From UBA5078 sp964538025 (GTDB taxonomy: Bacteria; Pseudomonadota; Gammaproteobacteria; Pseudomonadales; Pseudohongiellaceae), in the NCBI GenBank assembly GCA_964538025.1, contig CAZICZ010000009.1:62001-126000 (forward strand): DNA of 64,000 bases, in the 5' to 3' direction. Below are positions 1 to 7,835 of the stretch, piece after piece (position 1 is the first letter of the stretch; the number at the start of each line of letters is the position of its first letter). A program made the translations under genes and the position numbers. The notes under the pieces are model-generated. The model ran no database searches, was not told the DNA's origin, and worked only from the letters and a program-made list of their open reading frames with translations.

Positions 1-414
1 TTCTTCACGGCCAACTCCGGCCATGAGCTCAGCCATCTGGGCATGGACCAGATGATGGAGGAAAATCCGACGCTCGCCGCCGGGGCCAATCTCTGGATTC
101 ATCTGGGCGCCAATTTTGCTGCCACGGGCTCGCAGATCCGCCTGCAATACGCGCACGACGGTATCCGGCAAATGAGTCAGCGCCGCCTGCGGGACCTGCG
201 CATGGAGCCCGATGTGGAGACGCCGCTTGGCACACGCCCGCTGGGGGAGGCCCGCAATATTCATGATGTGAACGGGCATTACTTGTCGCTGCTTGGCAGC
301 AACCCGCTGTTCCATCACCCGGATGACCGCTGGCCCACGGCGGTGGATGTGAGTACAACGGCCCGCTGGGCGGAGGCCTTCTCACGCATCGTGTTGCCGC
401 TGGCGCAGGCCTAG
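1..414 (+). CDS. C-terminal part of an M28-like metallopeptidase (5' truncated by window edge)
   Basis: The reading frame is open from base 1, so the start lies outside the window; 137 codons are visible. The first residues contain a TSGHE-like string (NSGHELSHLG). Near the end there is FHHPDDRWPTAVD, which resembles the last zinc-ligand region (HTxxD) of M28 aminopeptidases. Both suggest the C-terminal half of a zinc-dependent exopeptidase or peptidase-like protein. The family is inferred from these two motifs only. It converges on ggt, with a shared hairpin between them. Confidence 0.55.
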   Translation, partial: FFTANSGHELSHLGMDQMMEENPTLAAGANLWIHLGANFAATGSQIRLQYAHDGIRQMSQRRLRDLRMEPDVETPLGTRPLGEARNIHDVNGHYLSLLGSNPLFHHPDDRWPTAVDVSTTARWAEAFSRIVLPLAQA

Positions 415-446
415 CGTCGGCGTCTCCGCCCGCGCTTCGGGACCGC

Positions 447-490
447 TAAAAAAAAGGGCGATGCCTCTTATGGAAGCATCGCCCTTTTCC
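447..490. terminator. Bidirectional intrinsic terminator
   Basis: A perfect 9-bp stem (GGGCGATGC / GCATCGCCC, 456-464 with 476-484) is flanked by an A-tract on the left and a T-tract on the right. It can therefore work on both strands. It sits between the truncated plus-strand gene and ggt. Confidence 0.85.
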
Positions 491-502
491 ATTCGTGCTG
501 GC

Positions 503-2209
503 TTAGTACCCGACAGCGGCACCGTCTCCGGCACGTGAATCGGATCCCCCGAGGAAGAGCCCACTGTCCCGATCATGGTACACGCCCATCGCTGTGCCCT
601 GCTCGCCACGCGCACGCAGCTCGTGCCCCATGTCTTCATAGAGCGCCATGCTGTCGGTGGAGAAACCACTGCCCTCGAAGCTGGTGACATCCGGCAGCCA
701 TTGATGGTGGATGCGCGGCGCCTCCACCGCTTCCGCGATGTTCATGTCGAAGTCCACCACATTCATGATGGCTTGCAGCGTAGTGTTGATAATGGTGCGC
801 CCGCCCGGGCTGCCAATCGCAAACAGGGGCTTGCCGCCACGCGCCACGATGGTAGGCGCCATGCTGGAGAGCATGCGCTTTTGCGGGGCGATCAGGTTCG
901 GCGCAGTGCCGATCTGCCCGTTGCGATTGGTGACGCCGGGGACGGCATTGAAGTCACCCATTTCGTTATTGAGCAGATAACCCGCACCTTCCGCCACAAT
1001 GCGGGACCCATAGCCGTTCTCCAGGGTATAGGTGAGGGAGACCATGTTGCCGTCCTTGTCCACCACGGAAAAATGGGTGGTGTCCTCACTTTCATAGACG
1101 GACGCGAAAGCCTTTTCATCGCTCACGGACGCCTTGGCCATGTCGATCGTGGCCCGCAGGCGTGCCGCGTAGTCCTTGTCCATGAGCCGGTCCAAGGGCA
1201 TGCTCTCGTTGAAATCAGGGTCCCCTAAATGTTCCGCGCGATCCGCGTAGGCGCGGCGCATGGCCTCGGTGAGCAGGTGCAGATACTGCGCCGAATTATG
1301 GCCGTAGGAGCCCATGTCAAAGCCTTCCAGAATGTTCAGCATCTCGATCAGTGTCACGCCGCCGGAGCTGGGCGGTGGCATGCTGACGATCTCGTAGCCA
1401 CGGTAGGTGCCACGCACCGGTGCCCGTTCGATCGCCTCGTACTTTTCAAGATCCTCTTCCGTGATGATGCCGCCGTTGGCGCGCATGAAGTCCGCCAGCA
1501 TCTTGGCGTTCTCGCCCTTGTAGAATCCGTCGCGTCCCTGTTCCTGAATCAGCTGGAGGGTACGGGCGAGGTCCGGCTGCTTCCAGGTATCCCCCAGCTC
1601 ATAGGGGCTGCCATCCGCCTTGAGGAAGACTTTGGCAGAGGACGGGTATTGGTCCCAGAACGACTGGTTGCTGCGAAAGCCGGTATACAGTTCCCAGGTG
1701 ATGGGAATTCCGTCCCGGGCGAGCGCAACGGCAGGCGCAACGAGATCTGCCCACGGCAATTTGCCAAGGCTTTGATGGGCCTTGTACATGCCGGCCACGG
1801 TCCCGGGAACGCCTACTGAAAGCAGGGAGCGGTGATTGGAGTTGTTCACCACCTCGCCGTCCAGTCCGAGATACATGCGCTCCGTCGCCGCCAGTGGCGC
1901 CTTTTCACGGAAATCGAAGGTCGTGGCATGGCCATCTTCGCCGTGATAGACCATGAAGCCACCGCCACCGATGTTGCCCGCGCTCGGCCAGGTCACCGCC
2001 AGTGCGAAGGCTGTAGCAATCGCGGCATCCACGGCGTTGCCGCCCTGTTTCATGATGTTCACTCCGACTTCGGAGGCTGTTTTGGAGGCGCTGGCCACAA
2101 TGCCGTTCTTGGCGCGCAAGGGTGTGCGCCCGCCGTCTGCATAGAGCGAAACGGAAAGCAGCAGGGACAACACAATAGCCAGCGTCCGGGTGAAAAAACG
2201 CATCTTCAT
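503..2209 (-). CDS. ggt: Gamma-glutamyltransferase / glutathione hydrolase
   Basis: The 568-residue protein cleaves gamma-glutamyl bonds such as that of glutathione, and is expected in the periplasm. A signal peptide is visible (residues 1 to about 24, ending SLYADGG). The autoprocessing site and catalytic threonine lie in DTTHFSVVDKDGN, around residue 377, matching the Ntn-hydrolase maturation site of the family. GNIGGGGFM and PPPSSGGV are further family signatures. The ATG at 2209 is preceded by GGAGA at 7 bases, so I prefer it over upstream in-frame codons. It follows the aminotransferase gene by 22 bp and probably shares its transcript. Confidence 0.95.
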   Translation of the reverse strand: MKMRFFTRTLAIVLSLLLSVSLYADGGRTPLRAKNGIVASASKTASEVGVNIMKQGGNAVDAAIATAFALAVTWPSAGNIGGGGFMVYHGEDGHATTFDFREKAPLAATERMYLGLDGEVVNNSNHRSLLSVGVPGTVAGMYKAHQSLGKLPWADLVAPAVALARDGIPITWELYTGFRSNQSFWDQYPSSAKVFLKADGSPYELGDTWKQPDLARTLQLIQEQGRDGFYKGENAKMLADFMRANGGIITEEDLEKYEAIERAPVRGTYRGYEIVSMPPPSSGGVTLIEMLNILEGFDMGSYGHNSAQYLHLLTEAMRRAYADRAEHLGDPDFNESMPLDRLMDKDYAARLRATIDMAKASVSDEKAFASVYESEDTTHFSVVDKDGNMVSLTYTLENGYGSRIVAEGAGYLLNNEMGDFNAVPGVTNRNGQIGTAPNLIAPQKRMLSSMAPTIVARGGKPLFAIGSPGGRTIINTTLQAIMNVVDFDMNIAEAVEAPRIHHQWLPDVTSFEGSGFSTDSMALYEDMGHELRARGEQGTAMGVYHDRDSGLFLGGSDSRAGDGAAVGY

Positions 2210-2231
2210 GACGATATCTCCGGGGGTCCGG

Positions 2232-3110
2232 TTAGGATTGGAACTCACGTGCTGATGAGGCGTGTGCTTCCTCTAACAACAACGCGATGTACAGTTTTCG
2301 CAACAGGCGGGTAACGTTCCCAGGCTGACCATTGCCGATCTGCTTGCCGTCCAGTCGGACGATGGGCATGACGATCGTGGTGGCGCTGCTCAGAAAGGCT
2401 TCGTCAGCTGCGAGTGACTCTTCCAGTGTGAAGGCCCGCTCTTCGAGTGCTATGGCGTGATCTTTTGTTAACTGCATGATCACTTTTCGGCGGATACCGG
2501 GAAGTATGGCATTAGAAAGCGCACGAGTGATAATTTTATTCTCTTTGACGATAAACGCGGACGAAGAGGCGCCCTCCGTCACCACCCCGTCTTCGTGCAT
2601 CCATCCCTCAAACGCGCCACGGCTCACAGCTTCCTGCTTGGCCAGACACTGGGCCAACAGATTGATGGACTTGATGTCGCGTCGCTTCCAGCGAAGATCG
2701 GGGACCGAGACGACTGAAACGCCTGTGCTGGCCAGCGGGTTATCAATGATGGGCCGAGCGGTGGCGAAGGCCACAAAGCTCGTGGGGGTGTTCGCGGGAA
2801 ATGCGAAATCACGCTCAGCGACGCCGCGGGTCACCTGCATATACACGTAGCCTTCGACGATTCCATTGCGGGCTCGCACCTCTTCGAGGATGGAAAGATA
2901 ATCCTCTTTGGCGCACGGCCATGCCATGCCGATCTCTCCCAGACTGCGATCAAGCCGAGCGACGGCATGAGCGGTTTCCACCAGACGCGCATTGAGCACG
3001 GGAATGACTTCGTACACACCATCGCCAAACAGGAAGCCACGGTCAAAAACCGAAACCTTGGCCTCTTGTTGCGGCACAAAGTCGCCGTTGACATACACGA
3101 TTCTATCCAT
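2232..3110 (-). CDS. D-amino acid aminotransferase-like class IV PLP enzyme
   Basis: This 292-residue protein belongs to fold-type IV PLP aminotransferases. It has the N-terminal VYVNGDFVP, FDRGFLFGDGVYEV, the PLP lysine in RDIKSINLLAQ, and VTEGASSSAF, all typical of D-alanine aminotransferase or branched-chain aminotransferase relatives. RDIKS...LAKQEA favours the D-amino acid branch. The ATG at 3110 has AGGAG in front of it and overlaps the upstream GNAT gene by 8 bp, indicating translational coupling. Substrate is inferred: it could make D-glutamate or D-alanine, or act as a 4-amino-4-deoxychorismate lyase-like enzyme. Confidence 0.8.
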   Translation of the reverse strand: MDRIVYVNGDFVPQQEAKVSVFDRGFLFGDGVYEVIPVLNARLVETAHAVARLDRSLGEIGMAWPCAKEDYLSILEEVRARNGIVEGYVYMQVTRGVAERDFAFPANTPTSFVAFATARPIIDNPLASTGVSVVSVPDLRWKRRDIKSINLLAQCLAKQEAVSRGAFEGWMHEDGVVTEGASSSAFIVKENKIITRALSNAILPGIRRKVIMQLTKDHAIALEERAFTLEESLAADEAFLSSATTIVMPIVRLDGKQIGNGQPGNVTRLLRKLYIALLLEEAHASSAREFQS

Positions 3111-3627
3111 GAAACACTCCTGAGGCGGCTTGTGCGGCCAGGTGATGTAGCGCCTCCCCGGTGACGCGCTGCACTGTCCAGCCGTCCATCGGCAAGGCGC
3201 CAATGGAGCGATAGAAAGCAATCGACGGTGCGTTCCAGTCCAACACCGACCATTCGAAGCGCGCACATTCACGTGCCAGCGCGAGACGGGCAAGATGGAT
3301 CATCAGCGCCTTGCCAATCCCCTTTCCGCGCATGGGCGGCTGCACATAAATATCTTCCAGATACAAACCGGGGCGGCCATTGAATGTGGAATAACTGTGA
3401 AAAAACAGCGCATAGCCCACGGCCACTCCCTCATACTCCGCCATCAGAACCTCGGCATAGGCACGTTCGCCAAACAGGGTCTGCGCCAACAGCGCAGGCG
3501 TGGCGATCACCTCATGGGCGAGTTTTTCATAGACCGCGAGCTCCATGATAAATCCATGAATCTGGGCACAGTCTTCTACGGTGGCGGGGCGAATCACCAG
3601 AGGATCGACATTTTCGTGAAGTGACAT
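3103..3627 (-). CDS. GNAT-family N-acetyltransferase
   Basis: This is a 174-residue single-domain GCN5-related acetyltransferase. The acetyl-CoA binding motif A is seen in YVQPPMRGKGIGKALM (V-Q-x-x-R-G-K-G-I-G-x-A-L). It is followed by a region resembling diamine/thialysine acetyltransferases (FEWSVLDWNAPSIAFYRSIGA). The substrate may be a polyamine or amino acid analogue, but this is inference from similarity. It is the first gene of a three-gene group with the aminotransferase and ggt. Confidence 0.85.
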   Translation of the reverse strand: MSLHENVDPLVIRPATVEDCAQIHGFIMELAVYEKLAHEVIATPALLAQTLFGERAYAEVLMAEYEGVAVGYALFFHSYSTFNGRPGLYLEDIYVQPPMRGKGIGKALMIHLARLALARECARFEWSVLDWNAPSIAFYRSIGALPMDGWTVQRVTGEALHHLAAQAASGVFHG

Positions 3628-3718
3628 GAGCGGCTAACCAGGAAGCAAAATGAAAAAAGGAGCATAGCAATAAAGGCAAATGCGGAGAAGCACAGGCGGG
3701 GTACAGAACAGAACAATC

Positions 3719-3757
3719 AAAAAAAAAAACCCGCCGTGAGCACTGGCTTGCGGCGGG
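3719..3757 (-). terminator. Intrinsic terminator downstream of pnp
   Basis: A 12-bp stem including G-U pairs (3730-3741 with 3746-3757) has a 4-base loop. On the minus strand a run of about 10 T follows. It lies 22 bp after the pnp stop and closes the nusA-pnp operon. Confidence 0.9.
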
Positions 3758-3779
3758 ATTTTTGAGGTCAGGCTGACAA

Positions 3780-5894
3780 TCAGGCAGCGCTGAACGCGGC
3801 CTTTTCTTCTTCCGTGATTTCCTTGATGCTGAGCTTGATTCTGCCACGGGCATCGAGGTCGGTGACTTTCACCAGCACGTCCTGCCCTTCCTTCAGATAG
3901 TCGCCGATATTTTCGACGCGGTCGGAAGAAATCTGGGAGATGTGCACCAGGCCATCTTTGCCCGGCAGAATGGTGATGAAGGCACCAAAGTCCACAATAC
4001 GGGCCACTTTGCCCATATACAGTTTGCCAACTTCAGCCTCTGCGGTAATGCTCAGAACGCGGGCAATAGCGGCGTCACGCGAATGCGCGTCTTCGCCATA
4101 AATACGGATATTGCCGTCATCGTCGATGTCGATCGACGCACCGGTATCTTCCGTAATGCTGCGAATCACCGCACCGCCCTTGCCGATCACATCGCGGATC
4201 TTGTCCGGATCAATCTTCATAATGGCCATGGAAGGCGCATTTTCGGAAACAGTTTCGCGAGGCTTCGCCAGCACCTTGTTCATTTCACCAAGGATGTGCA
4301 GACGGGCATCGTGTGCCTGATTCAGTGCAATTTCCATGATCTCTTCGGTGATGCCCTGGATCTTGATATCCATCTGCAGCGCCGTCACGCCATTGGCAGT
4401 TCCGGCTACTTTGAAGTCCATGTCACCCAGGTGGTCTTCGTCACCCAGAATGTCAGTGATCACGGAGAAGCGATCGCCCTCCTTGATCAGGCCCATCGCG
4501 ATACCGGCAACTGGCGCTGTAAGAGGCACACCAGCGTCCATCATGGCCAGTGAGCTGCCGCACACAGAGGCCATGGAGCTGGAGCCGTTGGACTCAGTGA
4601 TTTCGGACACCACGCGGATTGCATACGGGAATTCGTCTTCGCTTGGCATCACCGCCTGCACGCCACGCTTGGCAAGTTTGCCGTGACCGATTTCGCGACG
4701 CTTGGGACCGCTCATCATCCCGGTCTCGCCCACGCAGAACGGAGGGAAGTTGTAATGCAGCATGAAGGCTTCCTTGCGGGACCCCTCCAGACCTTCGATC
4801 AGCTGGGCATCACGCACAGCGCCGAGTGTCGTCACCACAAGCGCCTGGGTTTCACCCCGTGTAAACAGCGCTGACCCGTGTGCCTTTGGCAGCACACCGG
4901 TTTCGATTGTGATAGGACGAACGGTACGTGTGTCGCGGCCATCAATGCGGGGAGCGCCGTCGATGATGCGATTGCGGACCACTTTCTTTTCGATGGAACC
5001 AAACACAGCGGCTACTTCTTCGGCAGACACGCCCGACTCATCATTGGCAAACTGTGCCTGCGCCTGTTCGAGCAGAGCGCCAAGAGCATCGTAGCGCTGC
5101 ATCTTGTCGGAGATCTGGTACGCATCCCCGATCGCCTGTGCAAAGGCTTCCTTCACGCCAGTGACCAGCGCGACGTTTTCCTGCACCTCCGGAATTTCCC
5201 ACATGGGCTTTCCCGCTTCTGCCTTAAATGCCTGAATGGCGTCGATCACCACCTGCATCGCTTCGTGGCCAAACAGCACGGCGCCCAGCATCTGGTCTTC
5301 GCTCAGCTGCTTAGCTTCGGATTCCACCATCAACACGGCGGACTTTGTTCCTGCCACCACCATGTCCAGTGCAGAGGTTTCAAGCTCCTTGTTGGTGGGA
5401 TTGAGGATGTAACCGTTCTGCAGGGAGTAGCCAACGCGGGCAGCGCCCACCGGCTCCAGAAACGGGATGCCCGAGATGGCCAGTGCTGCTGAAGCACCAA
5501 TCAGCGAGGCAATATCCGGATCCTGATCTTTGCCGGCGGAGATGACTGTACAGACAACCTGCACTTCGTTCATGAACCCTTTGGGGAACAGGGGTCTGAT
5601 AGGTCGGTCAATCAGACGGGAGGTCAATGTTTCTTTTTCAGTAGGACGGCCTTCACGTTTGAAAAAGCCTCCGGGAATCTTGCCTACGGCGTAGGTCTTT
5701 TCCTGGTAATTCACTGTCAGCGGGAAAAAGTCCTGCCCTGGCTTTACTTGCTTCTTGCCCACTGCCGTCGCCAGTACCTGTGTATCGCCCATGGTGACAA
5801 CGACTGCGCCTGTTGCCTGTCTGGCGATCTTGCCTGTTTCCAGCGTGACGGTCTCGTTCCCGTATTGGAACGTCTTGCGCACAATATTAAACAT
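3780..5894 (-). CDS. pnp: Polyribonucleotide nucleotidyltransferase (PNPase)
   Basis: PNPase degrades RNA 3' to 5' phosphorolytically and is part of the RNA degradosome. The 704-residue length is normal. Two RNase PH domains are separated by a helical region. They are followed by a KH domain (IRDVIGKGGAVIRSI, about residues 555-615) and a C-terminal S1 domain (GKVARIVDFGAFITILPGKDGL, about 620-690). It follows rpsO as in E. coli. The 104-bp spacer contains a small hairpin (TGACA/TGTCA, 5938-5956 region) that could be part of a processing site, but no clear RNase III stem like that of E. coli is seen. Confidence 0.98.
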   Translation of the reverse strand: MFNIVRKTFQYGNETVTLETGKIARQATGAVVVTMGDTQVLATAVGKKQVKPGQDFFPLTVNYQEKTYAVGKIPGGFFKREGRPTEKETLTSRLIDRPIRPLFPKGFMNEVQVVCTVISAGKDQDPDIASLIGASAALAISGIPFLEPVGAARVGYSLQNGYILNPTNKELETSALDMVVAGTKSAVLMVESEAKQLSEDQMLGAVLFGHEAMQVVIDAIQAFKAEAGKPMWEIPEVQENVALVTGVKEAFAQAIGDAYQISDKMQRYDALGALLEQAQAQFANDESGVSAEEVAAVFGSIEKKVVRNRIIDGAPRIDGRDTRTVRPITIETGVLPKAHGSALFTRGETQALVVTTLGAVRDAQLIEGLEGSRKEAFMLHYNFPPFCVGETGMMSGPKRREIGHGKLAKRGVQAVMPSEDEFPYAIRVVSEITESNGSSSMASVCGSSLAMMDAGVPLTAPVAGIAMGLIKEGDRFSVITDILGDEDHLGDMDFKVAGTANGVTALQMDIKIQGITEEIMEIALNQAHDARLHILGEMNKVLAKPRETVSENAPSMAIMKIDPDKIRDVIGKGGAVIRSITEDTGASIDIDDDGNIRIYGEDAHSRDAAIARVLSITAEAEVGKLYMGKVARIVDFGAFITILPGKDGLVHISQISSDRVENIGDYLKEGQDVLVKVTDLDARGRIKLSIKEITEEEKAAFSAA

Positions 5895-5998
5895 ACTCTA
5901 TTCCTGTGTTTTTTATTTTGACCCCGGCACCATTGCAATGACATCCCTGTCAAACAAGGTCGATCTTTCATCTCTTCATCATTGAAATACTGTAACGA

Positions 5999-6268
5999 TT
6001 AGCGGCGCAGGCCCAGCTTCTTGATCAGGGTCACGTAACGCTCGGAGTTTTTGCTCTTCAGATAATCGAGCAGCTTGCGACGGCTGTTGACCATGCGAAT
6101 CAAACCGCGACGTGAATGGTGGTCGTGACTGTGCTCTTTGAAGTGCGCTTGCAGTTGGTTGATGTTTTCAGTCAGAAGAGCCACTTGCACTTCGGGAGAA
6201 CCGGTGTCTCCTTCACTCTGGGCGTACTCTTTGACAATTGCAGCTTTACGTTCTGGTGATAATGCCAT
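5999..6268 (-). CDS. rpsO: 30S ribosomal protein S15
   Basis: The 89-residue protein binds 16S rRNA and organises the platform of the 30S subunit. MALSPERKAAIV, GSPEVQVALLTENI and HSRRGLIRMVNSRRKLLDYL are diagnostic. The ATG at 6268 is chosen because family members start with MALS and GGAG lies 9 bases upstream; the longer open frame reaching 6421 is non-coding leader. A promoter lies upstream. Confidence 0.98.
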   Translation of the reverse strand: MALSPERKAAIVKEYAQSEGDTGSPEVQVALLTENINQLQAHFKEHSHDHHSRRGLIRMVNSRRKLLDYLKSKNSERYVTLIKKLGLRR

Positions 6269-6374
6269 TTTCTCTTTCTCCAAAAATATGCGTTGATAAA
6301 TTGGCCCGTGCCACACACTTCGTGACGTGACCTTGCTTGCCGACAACCCTGTCGAGCCAGAATAACCATGCATA

Positions 6375-6403
6375 TTTATAGTTATCTGGTACTTTCCTGC
6401 GAA
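6375..6403 (-). promoter_or_regulatory. Probable sigma-70 promoter of rpsO-pnp
   Basis: Read on the minus strand there is TTCGCA (6398-6403), a 17-bp spacer, then TATAAA (6375-6380). It lies about 107 bp before the rpsO start, in the truB-rpsO spacer, where E. coli also has an internal promoter. Confidence 0.6.
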
Positions 6404-6445
6404 CTCTTGCTGGCATCCCACTCTTCGCGTGGCGATGCCTGGGTT

Positions 6446-7369
6446 TCAGGTGCGCATCAATCGCTTCGGCGCTACCCGGCCATCCTCCAGAAGGATGCCG
6501 ATTCCCAAAAATTCTTCGTCCTCGTATAAGCGCACCAAGCCATCACGTGGCAAATGCGGCGCCATCACGGCCTGCCCCTGCCGGATAAACCTGGCACTGG
6601 TCTCAGGCAGCACGACCCGGGGGAGGTCCTCTATTGCCGCGTCGCATGGCTGCAAAAGCACATCGATGGCCGGCAATCCGCCCTGATCCTTCAGAGCGAC
6701 AAGGCGGTCCATGGTAACACACTGCGCCTCGTGAAACGCCCCCGCCTGCAGCCGGCGCAGGCTTACCACGTGAGCACCACAGCCCAGCGCCTCCCCGAGA
6801 TCATCCGCAATGGAGCGAACATAGGTTCCCTTGCTGCAAAAAATCTCCAGCTCGGCAGTCACCGTCACCGGGTCAAAGGCCAACAGCGCCAGAGAATACA
6901 CGGTCACCTGCCTCGCATGTCTTTCCACTTCCCTGCCCGCCCTGGCCAGTTTGTAGAGCGGCTGCCCCTGATGCTTCAACGCCGAGTACATCGGCGGAAT
7001 CTGGGCAATCTCGCCCCGGAACTGCTCTAGTGCGGCGTCGATCATCGAGCGAGTGATGCCCGCGGCATCCCGTGCGCTGATCACCTGCCCTTCACTGTCT
7101 GCCGTATCCGTGCGAATACCAAGCTGCACCCGTGTCAGATAGCGCTTGTCCGAATCCAGCAAAAACTGCGAGACCTTGGTGGCCTCTCCGAAACACAGCG
7201 GCAAGACCCCGGTTGCCAACGGGTCCAGCGCACCGGTGTGCCCAGCCTTTTCTGCTTCGAACAGGCGTTTGACCTGTTGCAGGCAGGCGTTTGAGCTCAT
7301 GCCTGTGGCCTTGTCCAGCACAACGATTCCGTTGAGCTGACGGCCACGCGCCCTGCGAAACTGCGTCAC
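6446..7369 (-). CDS. truB: tRNA pseudouridine(55) synthase
   Basis: TruB makes pseudouridine 55 in the T-loop of tRNAs. The 307-residue protein has the catalytic region GHTGALDPLATGVLPLC, with the essential Asp in GALDP, plus FRGEIAQIPPMYSA and a C-terminal PUA-like segment. I chose the GTG at 7369, which is preceded by GGGAGGGG, over the in-frame ATG at 7435 that would overlap rbfA by 44 bp. The gap to rbfA is 22 bp. Confidence 0.96.
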   Translation of the reverse strand: MTQFRRARGRQLNGIVVLDKATGMSSNACLQQVKRLFEAEKAGHTGALDPLATGVLPLCFGEATKVSQFLLDSDKRYLTRVQLGIRTDTADSEGQVISARDAAGITRSMIDAALEQFRGEIAQIPPMYSALKHQGQPLYKLARAGREVERHARQVTVYSLALLAFDPVTVTAELEIFCSKGTYVRSIADDLGEALGCGAHVVSLRRLQAGAFHEAQCVTMDRLVALKDQGGLPAIDVLLQPCDAAIEDLPRVVLPETSARFIRQGQAVMAPHLPRDGLVRLYEDEEFLGIGILLEDGRVAPKRLMRT

Positions 7370-7391
7370 CCTGCCCCTCCCACCAGCGCCA

Positions 7392-7823
7392 TCAATCCGA
7401 CTGGTGTTCGCTGTCTTCTGCGAGCGCCCGGTCAATCAGGGAAGACAGATACTGCCCGCGGGCGACGCTCTCATCGTAATGAAAATTCAGTTTCGGCGTA
7501 GTGCGCAGACTCAACTGTTTCGCCAGCAGGGAGCGCAGATACCCCGCCGCCGCGTTGAGCGCCTTGATACTGGCGTCGATCTCCAGCTTGTCCAGCGCAC
7601 CCACCTTGTCGAGCGTCATGCCCGGAGCCAGACTTGCTTCTCCATCCACCGCGCCCAGGACCGTCACATAGACATCGGCATGCGCCAGATCACGGCTGAC
7701 CTTGACCCCGGTGACTGACACCATCCCGATGCGGGGATCGTTCAGCTCAAGCTGAATCAGTGTCGCCAGCTCTCGCTGAATCTGATCCGCGACGCGCTGA
7801 ATTCTGGGTGAAATCTTGGCCAT
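7392..7823 (-). CDS. rbfA: Ribosome-binding factor A
   Basis: The 143-residue KH-like protein acts in late 16S rRNA maturation and cold adaptation. Family features are RVADQIQRELATLIQLELND near the N-terminus, SVTGVKVSRDLAHADVYVTV in the middle and LNFHYDESVARG at the end. It lies 12 bp downstream of infB in the standard order. Confidence 0.96.
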   Translation of the reverse strand: MAKISPRIQRVADQIQRELATLIQLELNDPRIGMVSVTGVKVSRDLAHADVYVTVLGAVDGEASLAPGMTLDKVGALDKLEIDASIKALNAAAGYLRSLLAKQLSLRTTPKLNFHYDESVARGQYLSSLIDRALAEDSEHQSD

Positions 7824-7835
7824 GGAATCAGTGCT

